The notes under the pieces are model-generated. The model did not search any database and was not told where the DNA came from. It saw only the letters and a list, made by a program, of their open reading frames with translations. Positions 35,330 through 44,185 of a DNA stretch of 64,000 nt are shown here, one piece after another. Position 1 is the first letter of the stretch. Each line of letters starts with the position of its first letter. The stretch lies in the NCBI GenBank assembly GCA_963806455.1, contig CAWDXZ010000002.1:620001-684000 (forward strand), given 5' to 3'. This DNA comes from Bog-756 sp963806455. GTDB taxonomy: Bacteria > Actinomycetota > Acidimicrobiia > Acidimicrobiales > RAAP-2. The position numbers were made by a program, and so were the translations under genes.

Positions 35330-37398
35330 CCGGCGGGCGTGTCCGGGGGACAACCCGGAGCGCCGGCGGCGGGGGAGGGGCAAGGGCGCGGCGTGAGCGT
35401 TTCGAGCAGGAGCTCGGGTTCAGGCCGGACGAATTCCAGCTCCGGTCCATGGATGCCATCGACCGGGACGAATCGGTGCTGGTCTCGGCGCCGACCGGGT
35501 CGGGCAAGACCCTGATCGCCGACTATGCCGCGGCCCGGGCCCTCGACCGGGGCGGCAAAGCCTTCTACACCACGCCGATCAAGGCCCTCTCCAACCAGAA
35601 ATTCGCCGAGCTGTCCCGCCGGTACGGCGAGGACCGGGTCGGACTGCTGACCGGAGACGTCTCCCATCAGCCCCGTGCCCCCATTGTGGTGATGACCACC
35701 GAGGTGCTCCGCAACATGCTGTTCTCGCGCTCACCGGTCCTGGAGGGCCTCGAGGTGGTGGTCCTCGACGAGGTCCACTACCTCCAGGACCCCTACCGGG
35801 GCTCGGTGTGGGAGGAGGTGCTGGTGCTCACTCCCCGTGAGGTCCGGTTCGTCAGCCTGTCGGCGACGGTCAACAACGCCGAGGACTTCGGTGCCTGGTT
35901 GACCTCGGTCCGGGGAACCACCCGGGTCATCGTCGAGGACAGCCGACCGGTCACCCTCCATCACCACTACGGCTGGGCCGAGCGGAGGCGTGACGGGCTG
36001 TCCGTCATCCCACTGCTCCGGGGGGACCGACCCAACCCGGAGGGCGCCGCCCTTGACCAGCGCCGCCGCCGCAACCCACACCACCGCTATCGGGCACCCC
36101 GCCGCGTCGAGGTGGTGGAGTACCTGGCCGAAGCAGGCATGCTGCCCGCCATCACCTTCATCTTCTCCCGGGCGGCGTGCGACGACGCCACCCGCCAGGT
36201 CCTCGGGGACGGGGTACGGCTGACCACCCCCGAGGAGCGCACCCGGATCCGTGCGGTGACCGAGGCGGCGGTGGAGCGCCTCGGGGACGACGACCTCCGC
36301 ACCCTGGGCTACGGGCCCTGGTCCGCCGCCCTCGAGGCGGGGATCGCGCCCCACCACGCCGGGCTGGTCCCGGCCTTCCGTCAGGCCGTCGAGCAGTGCT
36401 TCGCCGAGGGTCTGCTGAAGGTGGTGTTCGCCACCGAGACCCTGGCCCTCGGCATCAACATGCCGGCCCGCACCGTGGTGGTCGAGCGATTCGCCAAGTT
36501 CCGCGGGGCGGACGCCTCGTCGCTGACCGCCGGGGAGTATCGCCAGCTGACCGGGCGCGCCGGGCGCCGGGGCATCGACACCGTCGGGCACGCCATGGTC
36601 CTGTGGTCGGCGGCGGTCTCCTTCGGGGAAGTGGCCAGGACGGCGGTCGCCCCGCCTCCCGATCTGGTCTCGTCCTTCCATCCCACCTACAACCTGGCCG
36701 TCAACCTGGTCCGTCGGTGGTCGAGGGAGGAAGCCCACGCCCTCCTGGCCTCCTCGTACGGCCAGTGGCAGGCCGACCCCGGATCGATCTCGCTCGCCGC
36801 CCAGCTGGACCGACGGCTGTCCGTGCTCGAAGAGCGTGGCTTCGTCGACGGCTGGCGGCTGACCGAAGCCGGGGTCACCCTGGCCTCCATCTACCACGAG
36901 TCGGACCTGCTGGTGGCCGACGCCCTGGGACAGGGGGTGCTGGACGGGTTGGGGCCGGCCGGACTGTCGGGCGCGGTCTCCGCCCTCGCCTTCGAGAGAC
37001 GTCGGGCCGGGGAGGAGACCCGCCCAGCCCGGGGCGAGGTGGTCAACCAGCGAACCGAGCTCCTGGCCGCCATGGCCGCCGACCTGCGTCGCGACGAGCG
37101 GCGACTGGGCCTGCGCCGGACCCGGATGCCCGATCCGGGCCTGGCCCGGGCCGTCGTCGACTGGGCGACAGGGGCCACCCTCGACTCGGTCCTCCGCCAG
37201 GCAGACGTGGCCCCCGGCGACTTCGTGCGGACCGTGCGCCAGCTCATCGACCTCATGCGCCAGCTGGCCGAGGTGGCCCGGCACCCGGCCACCCGGGCGG
37301 ACGCCCGGCTGGCCGTGTCGCTCCTCCGGCGAGGTGTTGTCGGGGCGGACGACCCGGCCGCACTGGGGTCCGCGCCTCACCTGCCCGCGCCGTCGTAG
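35326..37398 (+). CDS. helY: Ski2/Mtr4-type superfamily 2 helicase (HelY)
   Basis: 690 aa. Walker A is APTGSGKT (55-62), then TTPIKALSNQKF (Ia), LDEVHYLQD (II, DEVH), SLSATVNN (III) and QLTGRAGRRG (VI). The C-terminal half includes the winged-helix/helical bundle typical of Ski2-like RNA helicases. Start at the ATG overlapping the tatC stop. Shorter than the mycobacterial HelY (about 900 aa), mostly at the C-terminus. Expected to unwind RNA or structured nucleic acid; substrate unverified. Confidence 0.9.
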   Translation: MTGGRVRGTTRSAGGGGGARARRERFEQELGFRPDEFQLRSMDAIDRDESVLVSAPTGSGKTLIADYAAARALDRGGKAFYTTPIKALSNQKFAELSRRYGEDRVGLLTGDVSHQPRAPIVVMTTEVLRNMLFSRSPVLEGLEVVVLDEVHYLQDPYRGSVWEEVLVLTPREVRFVSLSATVNNAEDFGAWLTSVRGTTRVIVEDSRPVTLHHHYGWAERRRDGLSVIPLLRGDRPNPEGAALDQRRRRNPHHRYRAPRRVEVVEYLAEAGMLPAITFIFSRAACDDATRQVLGDGVRLTTPEERTRIRAVTEAAVERLGDDDLRTLGYGPWSAALEAGIAPHHAGLVPAFRQAVEQCFAEGLLKVVFATETLALGINMPARTVVVERFAKFRGADASSLTAGEYRQLTGRAGRRGIDTVGHAMVLWSAAVSFGEVARTAVAPPPDLVSSFHPTYNLAVNLVRRWSREEAHALLASSYGQWQADPGSISLAAQLDRRLSVLEERGFVDGWRLTEAGVTLASIYHESDLLVADALGQGVLDGLGPAGLSGAVSALAFERRRAGEETRPARGEVVNQRTELLAAMAADLRRDERRLGLRRTRMPDPGLARAVVDWATGATLDSVLRQADVAPGDFVRTVRQLIDLMRQLAEVARHPATRADARLAVSLLRRGVVGADDPAALGSAPHLPAPS

Positions 37399-37410
37399 TG
37401 TGATCCGGGC

Positions 37411-39069
37411 ATGTTCCCCTACGCCGTGGAGACGTTCAGCGCCGAGGAGGAGGACGTCCTCCGCCGCTATGTCACCAACTTGGACAAGCCGGTATTCGCC
37501 CTGGTCAACCTGCCTGAAGTGGTCAAAGGGGCCCTGTTCGCACGGTACTCGCGGTCGCCGAAGAGCCTGCGTCGGCTGTTCCTCGACGAGTTCGTCGGCG
37601 AGCTCGACATCGCCGGTGACGCCACGCTGGATGCCACGGTCGGCCTCCGGCGGGCCGAGGACCTCTACGAGCGGGTGTTCTTCGAGTACGGCGACGATTC
37701 CGTCGCCCAGCTCGGTGGGGTCCACCTGGCCTGCGAACAGGCTTCCAACATTCTCACCAAGGTGCTGGAGCGGGGCCGTCTCATGGCCTATCTCGAGCAA
37801 TCGACCCGCTACATCTCCTACAACAACCGACTGACCTCGGGGCACTACCGGTACTACCGCGATCCCGTCCTGCTCAGCTCGCACCTCGGAGCCCGTTACG
37901 TGGGCGAGATGGACCGCATGTTCGACACCTACGGCCAGTTGCTCGACGAGACCCAGGCCTGGTTGTCCCAGCGGCATCCGCGCCGGACCGGTGACTCGGA
38001 CTTCGTCCACCGGCAGGCGGTACGGGCCAAGGCACTGGATGCCCTCCGCGGCCTTCTGCCGGCGGCGTCGCTGTCCAACGTGGGCATCTACGGCACGGGC
38101 CAGTCCTACGAGCTCCTGCTGCTCCGCATGCGTTCTCATCCGTTGCCGGAGGCCCGTCGCTATGCCGACATGATGTTGGAGGAGCTGCGCAAGGTGATCC
38201 CCTCCTTCCTCCAACGGGTGGACCGGCCCGACCGGGGCGGGGCGTGGTCCGACTACCTGGCCCGGACCGATCAGCACAGTGCGGCGCTGGTCGAGTCCCT
38301 CCTGCCCGATCTGGTGTCGCCGGCCGAGGAGCCGGCCCCCGGGCCCGCCGGCCAGCCCTCGGTGGCCCTGGTCGACTACGACCCCGAGGGCGAGGACAAG
38401 GTCGTCGCCGCCATCTGCAGCCCTCTCACCGGGGTCCCCGAGGAGCAGGTGGCCCGGCGGGTCGCCGGGCTGGGGGCCGAAGAGAAGCGGTCGCTGCTGC
38501 GCGCCTACGTGGGGGACCGGACCAACCGGCGCCACCGACCGGGCCGGGCCTTCGAGCGCACCGGCTACCGGTTCGACGTGGTCACCGACTACGGCGCCTT
38601 CCGGGACCTGCAGCGGCACCGGATGCTCACCATCGACTGGCAGCCACTCGGGACGAGCCTGGGTTATGACGTGCCCGACGTGGTCACCGACGCCGGGGTG
38701 TCCGAGCGCTACGTGGCGTCCCTCGAGCGGTCCCGTGAACTGTGCGAGGCGCTGGCGCCCACCTTCCCGGCGGAGGCGGCCTACGCCGTGGCCCTGGCCT
38801 ACCGCATCCGCTACACCATGCAGATGAACGCCCGTGAGGCCATGCACGTCCTCGAGCTCCGCTCCGGGGCCCAGGGCCACCCGAGCTACCGGTGGGTGGC
38901 CCAGGAGATGCACCGTTTGATCGCCGAGCAGGCCGGCCATCGCCTGCTGGCCGAGGCCATGTCCCATGTCGACTTCGGCGCCGACGAGCTCGAGCGGCTG
39001 GAGGCCGAGCGCCGCGCCGAGCAGCGCCGGAATTCGGTGTCGGCGGTGGGAAATCCGGCACACCGCTGA
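37411..39069 (+). CDS. Double ThyX-like protein (FAD-dependent thymidylate synthase homologue)
   Basis: 552 aa with two ThyX-like halves, each about the size of a normal ThyX. ThyX makes dTMP from dUMP with FAD and carries a RHRxxSxxxxSxR motif. The N-terminal half has RGRLMAYLEQSTRY (121-134), keeping EQSTRY but not RHR. The C-terminal half has QRHRMLTIDW (about 399-408), keeping RHR but lacking the following Ser pattern. So neither half has a complete signature; they may complement each other or the activity may have changed. TAGTGT lies 9 nt before the ATG. Follows helY by 12 nt. Confidence 0.8.
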   Translation: MFPYAVETFSAEEEDVLRRYVTNLDKPVFALVNLPEVVKGALFARYSRSPKSLRRLFLDEFVGELDIAGDATLDATVGLRRAEDLYERVFFEYGDDSVAQLGGVHLACEQASNILTKVLERGRLMAYLEQSTRYISYNNRLTSGHYRYYRDPVLLSSHLGARYVGEMDRMFDTYGQLLDETQAWLSQRHPRRTGDSDFVHRQAVRAKALDALRGLLPAASLSNVGIYGTGQSYELLLLRMRSHPLPEARRYADMMLEELRKVIPSFLQRVDRPDRGGAWSDYLARTDQHSAALVESLLPDLVSPAEEPAPGPAGQPSVALVDYDPEGEDKVVAAICSPLTGVPEEQVARRVAGLGAEEKRSLLRAYVGDRTNRRHRPGRAFERTGYRFDVVTDYGAFRDLQRHRMLTIDWQPLGTSLGYDVPDVVTDAGVSERYVASLERSRELCEALAPTFPAEAAYAVALAYRIRYTMQMNAREAMHVLELRSGAQGHPSYRWVAQEMHRLIAEQAGHRLLAEAMSHVDFGADELERLEAERRAEQRRNSVSAVGNPAHR

Positions 39070-39558
39070 CCTGGGAAGTTGCTCAAACACGCAGGTGGGG
39101 CGCATTTGACGACCGCCGGTGTGCGTGGCCTATCGTGCGGCCAGTCCCAGACGCCCCGAAGAGCGATCCGCATCGATCCCGGTCGGTCGCCGCTCGAGGG
39201 GGGGATGCTGTGAGAGGCGGAGGAGGCCCAGGGGATCGAGTAGAAAACATTCCCCCGAAACCGGCGGAGCAGTCCGTAGGTAGCGGGGGGATGGTGCCAA
39301 AGACCCCTGGGTCCGACCGCCCCGGTCCGGAAGCGTGGTCCGATCGGACCGTTGCCCCGGACGTCCGCAGCATCCAGATCGGCCGGTGGGAATAAGCGGG
39401 CCCTTTCACCCGTTGCGGCGGGCACCGGACGGGGTCGGAGAGCAGTCCCGCCTCCCGCAGCGTCCCGAGCGGCGTGTCCGCGCCGGGGCCGGCCGCCGAG
39501 GAACGGCGGGCCCGTCCCACCGTCTATGCTCCGCCAAAACTCACACTGAAAGATCGAG
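39070..39558. promoter_or_regulatory. 489-bp intergenic region with candidate promoter and palindrome
   Basis: No gene is convincing. TTGACG (39106-39111) and TATCGT (39131-39136) form a weak sigma70-like pair with 19-nt spacing. A perfect 14-bp palindrome GGTCCGATCGGACC lies at 39337-39350, and TATGCT at about 39525 could be a second -10 near the DUF4193 gene. The unusually long leader may be transcribed. Confidence 0.35.
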
Positions 39559-40032
39559 ATGCCACAAGAACTCGACGAAGTCGAAGGACCTGAGGAGCTG
39601 GTCGAGGGAGACCTCGACGAGCTGGCCGAGGACGACGACCTGATCGCCGAGGATGAAGACGACGCGCTGGCCATCCCCGACGAGGACGACGATGCCGAAA
39701 TCGCCGACGAGGACGTGGAGGAGATCGTCGACGTACCGGAGGTGGCCGCCAAGGCCCCCAAGGTCGCGGAGGAGAGCGACGACGAGGAGGAAGAGGAGCC
39801 AGAGGACGAGGACGTCGAGGCCAGCCTGGACACCATCCTGAAGGAGCGTCTGGTCGTCGAGGAGGTCGAGGACGACGAGGACCCCCCCGAGCCGGAGGAC
39901 CGCACCGGCGACGGAGTCGAGCGGGTGCTCCCCAAACAGCCCGGTGAGTTCGTGTGCCGGTCGTGCTTCCTCGTCAAGCATCCCAACCAGCTGGCGGACA
40001 AGAAGAAGATGGTCTGTCGCGACTGCGTGTGA
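39559..40032 (+). CDS. DUF4193 protein: acidic tail plus C-terminal zinc ribbon
   Basis: 157 aa. Residues 1-115 are extremely acidic, almost all Glu/Asp with Val/Pro/Ala. The last 25 residues carry CRSCFLVKHPNQLADKKKM-x-CRDC, a four-cysteine zinc site with a basic loop. This arrangement is that of DUF4193, widespread in Actinobacteria and of unknown function. Starts at ATG after a long leader; the following gene begins 11 nt downstream. Confidence 0.85.
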   Translation: MPQELDEVEGPEELVEGDLDELAEDDDLIAEDEDDALAIPDEDDDAEIADEDVEEIVDVPEVAAKAPKVAEESDDEEEEEPEDEDVEASLDTILKERLVVEEVEDDEDPPEPEDRTGDGVERVLPKQPGEFVCRSCFLVKHPNQLADKKKMVCRDCV

Positions 40033-40043
40033 GGGAGTCGAGG

Positions 40044-40589
40044 ATGGCAGAGCCTGAGGACGACCAGCCGGAGGGCCGATCGCTCAACGAGCGACTCTGG
40101 GACCTGTTGGTGTTCATCCCGGCCGGGGTGGCGGTGTCCACCGCGGAGGAATTGCCTCGACTGGCGGCCAAGGGCCGCCGGCATCTCGGGGTACGGGTCA
40201 ACTCGGCCCGGGCGGTCGGGCAGTTCGTGGTGAACACGGGGCGCAGGGAGCTGCACCGGCATTCGGGTGGGTTGCTCGGCGGGGTACGGACGACATCCGG
40301 CCCGAGGACGGGGCCCGCTCCCGGTCCGGCCGGTCCCGGTGCCCGTGTCGGTCCGTCGGAGCGAGGTCCGCGGTCCGAGGCGACTGCTGCCGTCGGCAAC
40401 GGCCACGTGCCGCCGGTGTCGACTCTCGCCATCCCGGGGTTCGACACCCTCTCCGCCTCCCAGGTGGTCCAGCGGCTCGACGGCCTCGACCGGACCGAGC
40501 TGGTGTCGGTCCGGGCCTACGAGGCGTCCACCCGGGGCCGGCGGACCATCCTGAGCCGGGTCGACCAGCTCCTCGACGAGCGGTCCTGA
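40044..40589 (+). CDS. Conserved actinobacterial small protein, function unknown
   Basis: 181 aa. Residues 12-75 (LWDLLVFIPAGVAVSTAEELPRL...) are hydrophobic to amphipathic and could bind a membrane or lipid surface. A Gly/Pro-rich linker (about 80-130) follows. The C-terminal 50 residues (IPGFDTLSASQVVQRLDGL...YEASTRGRRTIL) match a helical module I recall from several actinobacterial membrane-associated proteins, without a known activity. GGGAG precedes the ATG; operon with the DUF4193 gene. Confidence 0.65.
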   Translation: MAEPEDDQPEGRSLNERLWDLLVFIPAGVAVSTAEELPRLAAKGRRHLGVRVNSARAVGQFVVNTGRRELHRHSGGLLGGVRTTSGPRTGPAPGPAGPGARVGPSERGPRSEATAAVGNGHVPPVSTLAIPGFDTLSASQVVQRLDGLDRTELVSVRAYEASTRGRRTILSRVDQLLDERS

Positions 40590-40623
40590 GCCCGGACGTC
40601 CGGGCTGGTCGGTCGGAGCAGCG

Positions 40624-41097
40624 ATGGAGGCCGTTCGCCCTGCGACTCCCGAGGACGTGCCTCGCCTGAGGGAGCTGGCCGACGAGCTGGCCACCGCCCT
40701 CCTCGGCCGGCGAGGGGGACCATTGCTCTTCGACTCGGACCCCACGGACTCGGGCGGCGCCGGGCTGGGCGATCGCATCGTCGGCGGGGTGGCGGCGCCC
40801 GGCCGGCTGGTGCTGGCGGGCACACTGGAGGGCGTGGTCACCGGTTTCGCCTCCTGCCACCTGGCCGAGGGGGAGGGGGCCCGGCGCGGCGTGCTCGACG
40901 CGTGCTACGTCGAGCCGGAGGCGCGTGGCGTGGGGATCGGACGGCTGCTGGTGGACACGGCCGTCTCGTGGCTCGAGGAGCAGGGCGCCGACGGTGTGGA
41001 CGGCACGGCGCTTCCGGGAGACCGTCAGGCCAAGAGCTTCTTCGAGTCGGCGGGGTTCAAGGCGCGCATGTTGACCATGTACCGCCCTCTCGGCTGA
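40624..41097 (+). CDS. GNAT-family N-acetyltransferase
   Basis: 157 aa single GNAT domain. The acetyl-CoA-binding loop is VEPEARGVGIGRLLVDTAVSWL (about 98-119), an R-x-x-G-x-G/A pattern, and the C-terminus has the typical AKSFFESAGFKARMLTMYRPL. The acceptor cannot be inferred. It is convergent with the next minus-strand gene. Confidence 0.85.
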   Translation: MEAVRPATPEDVPRLRELADELATALLGRRGGPLLFDSDPTDSGGAGLGDRIVGGVAAPGRLVLAGTLEGVVTGFASCHLAEGEGARRGVLDACYVEPEARGVGIGRLLVDTAVSWLEEQGADGVDGTALPGDRQAKSFFESAGFKARMLTMYRPLG

Positions 41098-41115
41098 GGG
41101 GTACGGGTCTCTCCG

Positions 41116-42405
41116 TCAGGAGGCGCGCCGACCCTGGACCGAGCGGGCCGGCACCGGCCGCCGGGGGCCTGGCGGCGGAGGGATGGGGATGCCCAGGAGC
41201 CGGGCCAGCTCGGGGACGTAACCCGACGCCTTCCGGGCAGCGGCCAGCACGCGCTCGTCAGCGCCGGAAGGCAGGCCGCGGGGCTTGACCGTGCGGCGTA
41301 CCGGGGAGTCGACCACCAGATCGAGCAGGGCGAGCCAGTCCTCGACCGATGCGTCGCCGGCCATGGCCTGCCCGGCCGCGTCGGCCAGCCGGACGGCCAG
41401 CTCGGCCGAGAGCCGCGCTGCGGGCTCGGGGGGGCGGATGGAAGCCCGGAGGGCATCGGCCACCCGGCCCTCGTCGAGCGCCGCGGTGATGCGCTCCACC
41501 CAGCGGTCGTGGAGGGCAGTCACCCGTTGCTCGAGTGACGTCCGCAGTGCCGCGGCCATCTCGCTGCCCTCCTCGTCCAGGGACACCGTCGACCCGGAGG
41601 CCACGATGGAGCGGAGCTCGCGAAGGGCCACGTCCTTGCCGGCGGCCCGGGCTGCCGAGGCCCGGTCCTTCCAGGTGGCGAGGTTGACCAGCGGGAGGAG
41701 CTCCTCGGCCATGGCCAACAGGGGACCGGGGGTCACCTCGGGCCGGCTCTCGGCCCGGGCCCGTTCGTTCTGCTCCTCGATGGCATGGCGGACGGCCGGG
41801 ATGCCCCCCCGCAGGAGCTGCTCGGCCACGGGTAGCTGCTCGGGTCGGAGCGTGGCCAGCGCGGCGTTGCGATAGGTGCTCGACGGCGTCAGCCGGCGCG
41901 GCCCGTCCCGTCTCGAGGTGGGCCGGCCACCCGGCCGGGCCGGGGCGTTCCGTCGGCGGGCCTGGCCGGGCTCATCGGACGGGGCCGCGGACCTGCCTCC
42001 GCCGCGCCCTCCCGGCGCCTCTCGCGACCCCCGCTCGGGCCCGGGTCGCCGGCCGTCCGAACTGCGTCCCCGCGCCGAGGGGCCGTCCCGTTGTTCGTCC
42101 CGTCGCCGTCGGGGCTTCCCGGCCAGGACGACGTTCACGTCGGGGCCGTGCGGGGCGGAGCCGAGCACCTCGATGCGCTCGGCACGTCGGCCCTCGCTCT
42201 TGGCCTTCCCGGGGAGGAGCGCGGTCACCGTGGTGCCGTCGAGGGTCGTCTCCACCTCGGCCCGCAGCACCGAGCCCACACTCGACCCGGCCGGGACCAG
42301 TGTGGCGTCGACGGTGCCCCGCGGCTGCTTGGCCCCGGCGGCGCGCCACGTCCAGGTGGACTCCCCGGTCCGACTGGTGAGCTCGACCTCGATGCGATGC
42401 GCCAT
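41116..42405 (-). CDS. Conserved hypothetical protein with RNA-binding-like linker
   Basis: 429 aa. An N-terminal beta-rich domain (1-105) is followed by an Arg/Gly/Pro-rich disordered linker (about 105-185, RRRRDEQ...GGRGGGRSA) and a helical C-terminal half (190-420) rich in Ala/Leu/Glu. Cold-shock or RNA-associated proteins have comparable linkers, but I recognise no named domain. The ATG at 42405 is the first after which the sequence looks structured; its ribosome site is weak. Divergent from htrA. Confidence 0.65.
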   Translation of the reverse strand: MAHRIEVELTSRTGESTWTWRAAGAKQPRGTVDATLVPAGSSVGSVLRAEVETTLDGTTVTALLPGKAKSEGRRAERIEVLGSAPHGPDVNVVLAGKPRRRRDEQRDGPSARGRSSDGRRPGPERGSREAPGGRGGGRSAAPSDEPGQARRRNAPARPGGRPTSRRDGPRRLTPSSTYRNAALATLRPEQLPVAEQLLRGGIPAVRHAIEEQNERARAESRPEVTPGPLLAMAEELLPLVNLATWKDRASAARAAGKDVALRELRSIVASGSTVSLDEEGSEMAAALRTSLEQRVTALHDRWVERITAALDEGRVADALRASIRPPEPAARLSAELAVRLADAAGQAMAGDASVEDWLALLDLVVDSPVRRTVKPRGLPSGADERVLAAARKASGYVPELARLLGIPIPPPPGPRRPVPARSVQGRRAS

Positions 42406-42515
42406 ACCGGGCGACAGGCTACTGCCGCCGCCGGTCGAGCCGCGGACCGACGGCCCGGGCCACGGTCTAAGAAGGCCGTAAGAACCCCGTGAAATGCAGG
42501 TTTGACGGCGCGGCA

Positions 42516-42527
42516 CCGCCGTACGAT
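42516..42527 (+). promoter_or_regulatory. CCGCCGTACGAT element upstream of htrA
   Basis: The same 12-mer occurs at 2581-2592 (22 nt before the first WS/DGAT start) and at 8762-8773 (upstream of the acyl-CoA ligase). It ends in TACGAT, matching a TANNNT -10. A TTGACG at 42502-42507 is only 14 nt from it, too close for a standard -35. Confidence 0.3.
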
Positions 42528-42607
42528 GTCGGCACCATCGAGGACCTGGGTCCGGCGGACTCGCAGGTCACAGGGGCGAATGCCCCACCGGTCGAGGAGA
42601 CGAGTTC

Positions 42608-44092
42608 ATGGAGCACCCAGAAGCCGGGGGTCAGCCGGGCGGGCAGGATCGGACCGGCGCCGACCCCACCGCCCCGACGCCACCGCCACCGTCCTCGTTT
42701 GCCGTCCCCTTGGGCCCGGCGAACGACGAGCCGACCGCCGAGGTTCGACCGGCGCCGACCCAGCCGGTGGCCCCGGTGCCACCGCCGGGGGCGCCGGTCA
42801 CGCCACCGCCCCCGGCCCCGCTCGACCCTCGAGCCCCCTACCAGGCGCCGCCGCCTTCCTCGGTCGTTCCGGTCTGGGGCCCGGTCGGGACCTCGCCGGT
42901 CGTCGAGGACCCGCGGCCGGCCCGGCGGACCCCGGGTTGGTTGTGGGCCGTCGTCTCGGTGGCGGCGGCACTGGTCGGTGCGCTCATCGGTGGCGGCATC
43001 GTTGCCGCGGTCAACCACGACAACGGCGCCACCACCGTGAAGGAGATCTCAGCCGGTCCGGCGCTCCTCAACGGCACCACCAACATCGAGTCGGTCATCG
43101 CCAAGGTGCTGCCGGCCGTGGTCTCGATCGACGCCAAGGCGCCCCAGCCCGCCTCGCAGGGGCTCTTCGGGGGCGGGTCGAACGGCGGTGTCCAGGAGGA
43201 CCAGGGAACCGGCATGATCATCACGTCCAATGGCGAGGTCGTCACCAACAACCACGTGATCTCCGGGGCCACCACCATCACAGTGACGCTGTGGGGCAAG
43301 ACGAGCTCGATGCCGGCCACTCTGATCGACACCGACCCGACCAACGACGTGGCCCTCCTCCAGATCAACGGGGCTTCGAACCTTCCCACGGTCTCCTATG
43401 GCAACTCCGACAACGTGCAAGTGGGTGACGCGGTGGTGGCCATCGGCAACGCCCTGGGCCTGTCCGCGGGGTCACCGACGGTGACCCAGGGGATCATCTC
43501 GGCCACCGGCCGGACCGTCCAGGCCAGCGACCCTTCGGGCAACGGCACCGAGACCCTGACCAATATGTTCCAGACCGATGCGGCCATCAACCCGGGCAAC
43601 TCGGGCGGCCCGCTGGTCGACAGCTCGGGGAAGGTCATCGGGATGAACACGGCGGTGGCGGCCAGCTCGGACGGCACCTCCCAGGCCCAGAACATCGGGT
43701 TCGCCATCCCGTCGAACAAGATCAACAACCTCCTCCCGGCGCTCCGTAACAAGTCGATCGGCTCCCAGACCAGCGGGGGCACTGCCTTCCTCGGTGTGTC
43801 GCTCGAGACCCTCACCCCGCAGTTGCGCAGCCAGTACAACTTCGTCCCGAGCCAGGGGGCGGTGGTGCTCCAGGTGGTGAGCGGCTCACCGGCCGACGTG
43901 GCCGGCCTGCAGCAGGGCGATGTGATCACCTCCTTCAACGGCAAGGCGGTGACCAGTGCCGACCAGCTGGCCCAGGCGGTGCAGGGCGACAAGCCGGGCC
44001 AGAGCGTGAAGATCGGCCTGTACCGGGGCCAGGCGCAGATGACGGTGACCGCCACCCTGGGATCGACCACCAGCTCCCAGACCGGGAGCTAG
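42608..44092 (+). CDS. HtrA/DegP-type membrane-anchored serine protease with PDZ domain
   Basis: 494 aa. A Pro/Ala-rich cytoplasmic tail (1-108), one transmembrane helix (about 110-135), a trypsin-like domain with His216 (TNNHVISG), Asp247 (TNDVALL) and Ser332 (NPGNSGGPL), and a C-terminal PDZ domain (about 385-480). Extracytoplasmic quality-control protease, as with mycobacterial HtrA/PepD. GAGGAG lies 8 nt before the ATG. Regulation may involve the TACGAT element upstream. Confidence 0.94.
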   Translation: MEHPEAGGQPGGQDRTGADPTAPTPPPPSSFAVPLGPANDEPTAEVRPAPTQPVAPVPPPGAPVTPPPPAPLDPRAPYQAPPPSSVVPVWGPVGTSPVVEDPRPARRTPGWLWAVVSVAAALVGALIGGGIVAAVNHDNGATTVKEISAGPALLNGTTNIESVIAKVLPAVVSIDAKAPQPASQGLFGGGSNGGVQEDQGTGMIITSNGEVVTNNHVISGATTITVTLWGKTSSMPATLIDTDPTNDVALLQINGASNLPTVSYGNSDNVQVGDAVVAIGNALGLSAGSPTVTQGIISATGRTVQASDPSGNGTETLTNMFQTDAAINPGNSGGPLVDSSGKVIGMNTAVAASSDGTSQAQNIGFAIPSNKINNLLPALRNKSIGSQTSGGTAFLGVSLETLTPQLRSQYNFVPSQGAVVLQVVSGSPADVAGLQQGDVITSFNGKAVTSADQLAQAVQGDKPGQSVKIGLYRGQAQMTVTATLGSTTSSQTGS

Positions 44093-44185
44093 CCGGGACC
44101 CGACCCGGGCCGGGTGCGCGGCGTGACCGGCCGTTCTTCTACGGTGGTTGGATCGTTCCCGTGCCCCTGACCCGAGCTCCGACGG

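Noticed and set aside
35731..39105. Very long minus-strand open frame (over 1,100 codons) opposite helY and the ThyX-like gene
   Set aside because: It is the antisense of two well-supported genes; composition is Gly/Arg/Val/His-rich with no recognisable domain. Such frames are expected in high-GC DNA.
39200..39558. Riboswitch upstream of the DUF4193 gene
   Set aside because: Several GC-rich helices can be drawn, but I cannot match any known riboswitch core and the downstream gene gives no ligand hint.
42502..42527. TTGACG ... TACGAT as a standard sigma70 promoter for htrA
   Set aside because: Spacer is only 14 nt; the hexamers may be used separately but not as a normal pair.
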